From positions 620,001-684,000 of the forward strand of contig NZ_JAUSSR010000001.1 in NCBI RefSeq assembly GCF_030812475.1: a stretch of DNA of 64,000 bases, read 5' to 3'. The position numbers were made by a program, and so were the translations under genes. Positions 60,843 through 64,000 of this stretch are shown here, piece after piece; position 1 is the stretch's first letter, and every line of letters starts with the position of its first letter. A model generated the notes under the pieces. The model was not told where the DNA came from and did no database searches. It saw only the letters and a program-made list of their open reading frames with translations. The stretch is from Pseudomonas lini (GTDB lineage Bacteria; Pseudomonadota; Gammaproteobacteria; Pseudomonadales; Pseudomonadaceae).

Positions 60843-61673
60843 TCAGGGGGATTTTTGTAGTGGCAGAAACCGCAGCAACGCCGCGACGATGGCTTCAGGT
60901 GCATCTTCCTGAACCAGATGTCCGGCGTTCGGAACCGGATAAAACTGTGACCCCGGGATCATCTCGTGCAATGTCCTGCCACGCTCGATGGGAATCCACT
61001 GATCATCCTCGCCCCAGAGAATCTGCACCGGGCAGCGAATGCGCGGGTACTGCGCCTCGACCTCCCGGGTATAACGCTCATCCATCTGTGCGATCTGCAG
61101 ATAAAACGCAGCCTGCCCCGGATCCCCCAGCCAAGGCTGCACATAAGGGGCGAGTTCGTCGTCCGGGATTTCACGTTTGATCGCCCCACGGATATAGGCC
61201 GGCACGACTGCCTGCTGGATGTAATCGGGCAGACCGTTGAATGCTGCCTCATGCTGACGCAGATGCTGCACGAACGGCGACCCCCAGGGCGACAGCGCCA
61301 CCGGGTCGATCAGCGTCAGGCTGCGGTAATCCTTGCCATTGAGCAGATGAGCACGCAACGCGGTAGCGCCGCCGAAATCGTGGGCCACTACGTCCGGGCA
61401 ATCCAGGCCCCAATGCTCCAGCAGCCGGGCCAGCAGTTCGTTCTGCACACCCAGGGACACGTCGCCCTCGATTTTGTCGGACAGCCCATAACCCAGCAGG
61501 TCAAAGTAATGCACCCGGTGCGTGGTGATGAAATGCGGCGCAATCCGGTGCCACACGTAAGAAGAAAAGGGCGTGCCATGCACAAACACCAACGGCGGGC
61601 CATCGCCCCGGACGGCGAAGCGCACGGAGTGCCCGTTGAAGCGATAGGTCTGAGCCAGCGGCCAGTCAGTCAT
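60843..61673 (-). CDS. Alpha/beta hydrolase with aspartate nucleophile (haloalkane dehalogenase/epoxide hydrolase-like)
   Basis: A hydrolase of 276 residues. HGTPFSSYVWHR gives the oxyanion region. The nucleophile elbow reads VVAHDFGGATAL, with Asp as in dehalogenases and epoxide hydrolases and not Ser. The acid is in WGEDDQWIP and the base in NAGHLVQED. Haloalkane dehalogenases have Trp after the nucleophile; here it is Phe, so the substrate cannot be told. ATG at 61673 has AGAGGA upstream. The frame continues to 61748 through an intrinsic terminator, which argues against the longer start. Confidence 0.82.
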   Translation of the reverse strand: MTDWPLAQTYRFNGHSVRFAVRGDGPPLVFVHGTPFSSYVWHRIAPHFITTHRVHYFDLLGYGLSDKIEGDVSLGVQNELLARLLEHWGLDCPDVVAHDFGGATALRAHLLNGKDYRSLTLIDPVALSPWGSPFVQHLRQHEAAFNGLPDYIQQAVVPAYIRGAIKREIPDDELAPYVQPWLGDPGQAAFYLQIAQMDERYTREVEAQYPRIRCPVQILWGEDDQWIPIERGRTLHEMIPGSQFYPVPNAGHLVQEDAPEAIVAALLRFLPLQKSP

Positions 61674-61716
61674 GGATGCGTCCTCTTGGCGTGTGCAAGC
61701 CAAAAAGCATAGGCAT

Positions 61717-61742
61717 AAAAAAACCACCGCTAAAGGTGGTTT
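61717..61742 (-). terminator. Intrinsic terminator of queD
   Basis: On the minus strand, AAACCACC and GGTGGTTT form an 8-bp stem with a 6-base loop followed by a T run. It lies 139 bp past the queD stop and just before the hydrolase. Confidence 0.8.
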
Positions 61743-61770
61743 GATCATTCACTGACGAAACGCATTTCCC

Positions 61771-61863
61771 GTAGGAGCTGGCTTGCCAGCGAAAGCGGTG
61801 GGTCAGGCAACAACTGTGTCGTCTGACACGGCGCCTTCACTGGCAAGCCAGCTCCTACAGGGG
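61771..61863. repeat. 93-bp REP pair, copy 2
   Basis: The same element as 60737-60829, in the same orientation, differing only at one base of the second arm (CACTGG for CGCTGG). The two copies flank the hydrolase gene. Confidence 0.9.
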
Positions 61864-61880
61864 GAATGTGGTTGCCGGGT

Positions 61881-62237
61881 TTATTCGCCGTGGTAGATGC
61901 AGCCGCTGGTGCAGGTTTCGTGGATGCGGATTGCGCTGAGTTCCGGCAGCAGGGGCTTCAATTCTTTCCAGATGAATTTGGCCAGCACTTCACTTGTCGG
62001 ATTCTCCAGCCCGGGAATGTCATTCAGGTAGTTGTGATCCAGGCGCTCATACAGCGGCTTGAAGATCGCCTTGATCTCCGAAAAGTCCCGTATCCAGCCG
62101 GTATGCGGATCAAGATCGCCACTCAGATGGATCGCCACCTTGAACGAGTGACCGTGCAGGCGGCCGCACTTGTGACCTTCCGGCACGTGGGGCAGGCGGT
62201 GGGCGGATTCGAAGGTAAATTCTTTGAAGATTTCCAC
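61881..62237 (-). CDS. queD: 6-carboxytetrahydropterin synthase QueD
   Basis: An enzyme of 118 residues, typical length, that converts dihydroneopterin triphosphate to 6-carboxytetrahydropterin in queuosine/preQ0 synthesis. Zinc-binding histidines are in FESAHRLPH and GRLHGHSF, the catalytic Cys in KCGRLHGH, and the late catalytic histidines and Glu in LDHNYLND and [10 protein letters not shown]. No other queuosine gene is adjacent. It may be a monocistronic unit with its own terminator. Confidence 0.94.
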   Translation of the reverse strand: MEIFKEFTFESAHRLPHVPEGHKCGRLHGHSFKVAIHLSGDLDPHTGWIRDFSEIKAIFKPLYERLDHNYLNDIPGLENPTSEVLAKFIWKELKPLLPELSAIRIHETCTSGCIYHGE

Positions 62238-62331
62238 AGTGTTTTGAGCTCTGTCAGGTGGCGATCGCCGCGGCGATGTGGGCAGGCGGCGAGTTTAACA
62301 GTTTGCGTTTGGGCTTGCGGGAAAACACTGA

Positions 62332-63411
62332 CTAAAGGGTCAGCAAGTGTTTACCGAGACGACCGCTGACGGCTAGATCGAGGAACTCGTCACCCAGCCG
62401 ACGGCTCTCGTCCATCGCTGCGCGCCAGTACTTTTTTCGACTCGGTGCGTCGCCCATGAAACGCTTGAAATCGTTGCGATCCGGCAGTTTGCCGTAGGGC
62501 AGGCGCGCGAGGTATTCCCTTGATGGCGCCAGCAGCAGGACATCCTGCAGGCGCGCAGGACAGGCGCGGCGCCACGGCAGGGTCTTGTCGAACCAGCCGG
62601 GAATGACCCGGTCGGTGAAGTGCGGATAGAGCACGATGTCATTGCCGCTGTAGGGCAGGTCCAGGTGATAGTCCAGCAGACCGCCGTCGCGAAAAGTGCC
62701 GGTGCCGGCGCCAGGCAGGTCGCGTACGCCTTCCATCACCATTGGAATCGAGCCTGACGCGAGCAAGGCCTGACGCAGGTTGCCGGCATCCAGGGCGACG
62801 AAGCGCGACGGGAAATCGTCGAGCGCATTGAGCGGTGGCGCCAGGCGCGGATCGTGGATGATCAGTCGTTCGAAATGCCGCGACAGCCGTGCGCGACCGC
62901 GCAGGTTGTCGGCGATCACCGATGACAGGCCCAGCCCCAGCCGGCCACGATGATCGCCCGCGAGCAAGCCGTGGCTTTTGACCACCATGATATTCAGTCT
63001 GTAATGAGGGTTGTCGAGGATCGAGGCATCGCGGCCATCGAGCAGTTCATCGAGCATGAGCCGGGAGCTTTGGCTGATCTGCGCCATGGTCACGCCTTTG
63101 GCGAAATGCTGCTCGGTGTACAGATGACCGAGGCGCCGGATGCCCTCGGCGGCGTCGGGCAGGCAGGCGCTGGCGAAGCGCCAGGCGCCCACCGAGGCGC
63201 CGATCAATGAACGCTCCCGCGGCATTGCCGGTAGCCATTCACCGAATAACGCCAGGTCCAGCCCTTGAATGCCCAACCCCTTGGGGCCGCCGGCGGCGCC
63301 GGGCAGCGTGCCGACGTCGGCGGCGCTCAAACCGTTTGCACGAATACGCGCGAAGGCTCGGTGGCCGGCTTTAAGGGTCAGGGACGGGAACTTGATGTGG
63401 ATGGCGGTCAT
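62332..63411 (-). CDS. Patatin-like phospholipase family protein
   Basis: A protein of 359 residues with the patatin catalytic dyad: the serine elbow in LIGASVGAWRFA and the aspartate in FRDGGLLDYHLD. The Gly-rich oxyanion region GTLPGAAGGPKGLG precedes it. Such proteins cleave acyl chains from lipids. No signal peptide is seen, so it is likely cytoplasmic. ATG at 63411 was chosen because the longer frame to 63510 starts in non-family sequence. Confidence 0.85.
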   Translation of the reverse strand: MTAIHIKFPSLTLKAGHRAFARIRANGLSAADVGTLPGAAGGPKGLGIQGLDLALFGEWLPAMPRERSLIGASVGAWRFASACLPDAAEGIRRLGHLYTEQHFAKGVTMAQISQSSRLMLDELLDGRDASILDNPHYRLNIMVVKSHGLLAGDHRGRLGLGLSSVIADNLRGRARLSRHFERLIIHDPRLAPPLNALDDFPSRFVALDAGNLRQALLASGSIPMVMEGVRDLPGAGTGTFRDGGLLDYHLDLPYSGNDIVLYPHFTDRVIPGWFDKTLPWRRACPARLQDVLLLAPSREYLARLPYGKLPDRNDFKRFMGDAPSRKKYWRAAMDESRRLGDEFLDLAVSGRLGKHLLTL

Positions 63412-63530
63412 ACCGGTCTCTATTTCTGGCGAGCGGAGGATTATAAGCGCCCCCGATCCATGTGCTGGCTCGAGACGTTGGTTAACGGTAACGCGGGGTG
63501 TCAGGAACAACCCGGCGCCGAATCGTTTAT

Positions 63531-63555
63531 CGCGAGCAAGCTCGCTCCTACAGGG
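63531..63555. repeat. Single REP element
   Basis: CGCGAGCAAGCTCGCTCCTA followed by CAGGG is a REP of the GAGC-GCTC class. It lies in the 261-bp gap between the patatin and PepSY genes, where no other gene was seen. Confidence 0.7.
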
Positions 63556-63672
63556 ATGGAGGGCGTCTGTGATAGCGTGGTGCCAGCTCCAATGATGGCA
63601 ATTCAGTTTCAGTTAAGTTGCAATCGCTAAAGTGGCTCCCGTAAGCAACACATAAAAATACGGAGACACCCC

Positions 63673-63981
63673 ATGAAAACTTTGACTGCCCTGTTCACCG
63701 CCACCCTCATCACCCTGACCGCCGGCATCGCCCAGGCCCGCGACCTGGGCCCCGATGAAGCCCTGAGATTGCGCGACGCTGGTACTATTGTGTCTTTCGA
63801 GAAGCTCAACGCCACTGCATTGGCCAAACACCCGGGGTCCGCCATCACCGAAACCGAACTGGAAGAAGAGTACGGCAAGTACATCTATCAGGTGGAACTG
63901 CGCGATCCGCAAGGCATTGAGTGGGACCTGGAACTGGACGCTGTCAGCGGGCAGGTTCTCAAGGATCATCAGGATACGTAA
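63673..63981 (+). CDS. PepSY-domain periplasmic protein
   Basis: A small protein of 102 residues with a signal peptide (to about AQA) and one PepSY-type domain: LRLRDAGTIVSFEKLNATAL, TELEEEYGKYIYQVELRD and WDLELDAVSGQVLKDHQD. Its stop overlaps the next ATG (TAATG), so it is translationally coupled to the next gene. PepSY genes of this type commonly precede a two-component system. Confidence 0.88.
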   Translation: MKTLTALFTATLITLTAGIAQARDLGPDEALRLRDAGTIVSFEKLNATALAKHPGSAITETELEEEYGKYIYQVELRDPQGIEWDLELDAVSGQVLKDHQDT

Positions 63982-64000
63982 TGAAGGTGCTTTGTCTTGC
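63981..64000 (+). CDS. Start of a further gene, cut by the window end
   Basis: ATG at 63981 overlaps the PepSY stop by one base and opens a frame (MKVLCL) that runs off the window. By analogy with similar loci it could be a response regulator, whose N-termini often read MKVLLVEDD, but six codons are not enough to tell. Confidence 0.45.

Noticed and set aside
61674..61748. Lipoprotein-like signal (LACT) extending the hydrolase upstream
   Set aside because: The hydrophobic run is encoded by the intrinsic terminator and its T tract; a good ribosome binding site precedes the later ATG at 61673.

Overview
The window is chromosomal DNA of a fluorescent Pseudomonas, most likely of the P. fluorescens group. 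The evidence is a pyoverdine locus in near-canonical order, many Pseudomonas REP palindromes and high overall GC. About 50 protein genes can be supported. No tRNA, rRNA, CRISPR array or transposase was seen.

Region 1 (1-28325) is the pyoverdine locus: the end of a terminal NRPS with A, PCP and thioesterase domains, an alpha/beta hydrolase, then fpvA, pvdE, pvdO, pvdN, pvdM, pvdP, the pvdR-pvdT-opmQ efflux operon, an fpvI-type sigma factor and pvdA. Five sites fit the PvdS promoter rule TAAAT-N16-CGT exactly. They lie before pvdE, pvdM, pvdP, pvdR and pvdA. pvdF and fpvR are missing from their P. aeruginosa positions.

Region 2 (4204-10603) is a lower-GC minus-strand operon set inside the pyoverdine locus, and it is the most unusual part. 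It starts with a 23-codon open reading frame with a good ribosome binding site. An intrinsic terminator (attenuator) follows, then an AdoMet-decarboxylase-like pyruvoyl enzyme, a HemN-like radical SAM enzyme, an MFS transporter, an Orn/Lys/Arg-decarboxylase-fold PLP enzyme and a DinB polymerase. I do not recognise the pathway. It could make a peptide- or polyamine-derived product, or the small frame could be a regulatory leader peptide.

Region 3 (28550-43165) holds a BvgAS/EvgAS-type phosphorelay: a pseudo-receiver, a NarL-type regulator and a hybrid kinase with two periplasmic binding domains. A LysR regulator with pirin and isochorismatase-type genes follows, then an MscS-cNMP channel, an AhpD-like protein, a transglutaminase-like protein inserted beside a decayed copy of the emrB 3' end, and an EmrAB-type pump. 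TGTAGGA/TTCCTACA elements, like those bound by EvgA, occur before the regulator genes, the transglutaminase gene and the emrA/tpsB intergenic region.

Region 4 (43298-55512) has a two-partner secretion pair (TpsB and an FHA-like TpsA), a fecIRA ferric citrate system with a Fur-like site, and a trypsin-like lipoprotein. Region 5 (55631-64000) has an MFS transporter, a DapF-fold protein lacking both catalytic cysteines, codBA, an alpha/beta hydrolase flanked by two 93-bp repeats, queD, a patatin-like protein, a PepSY protein and the first codons of a further gene.
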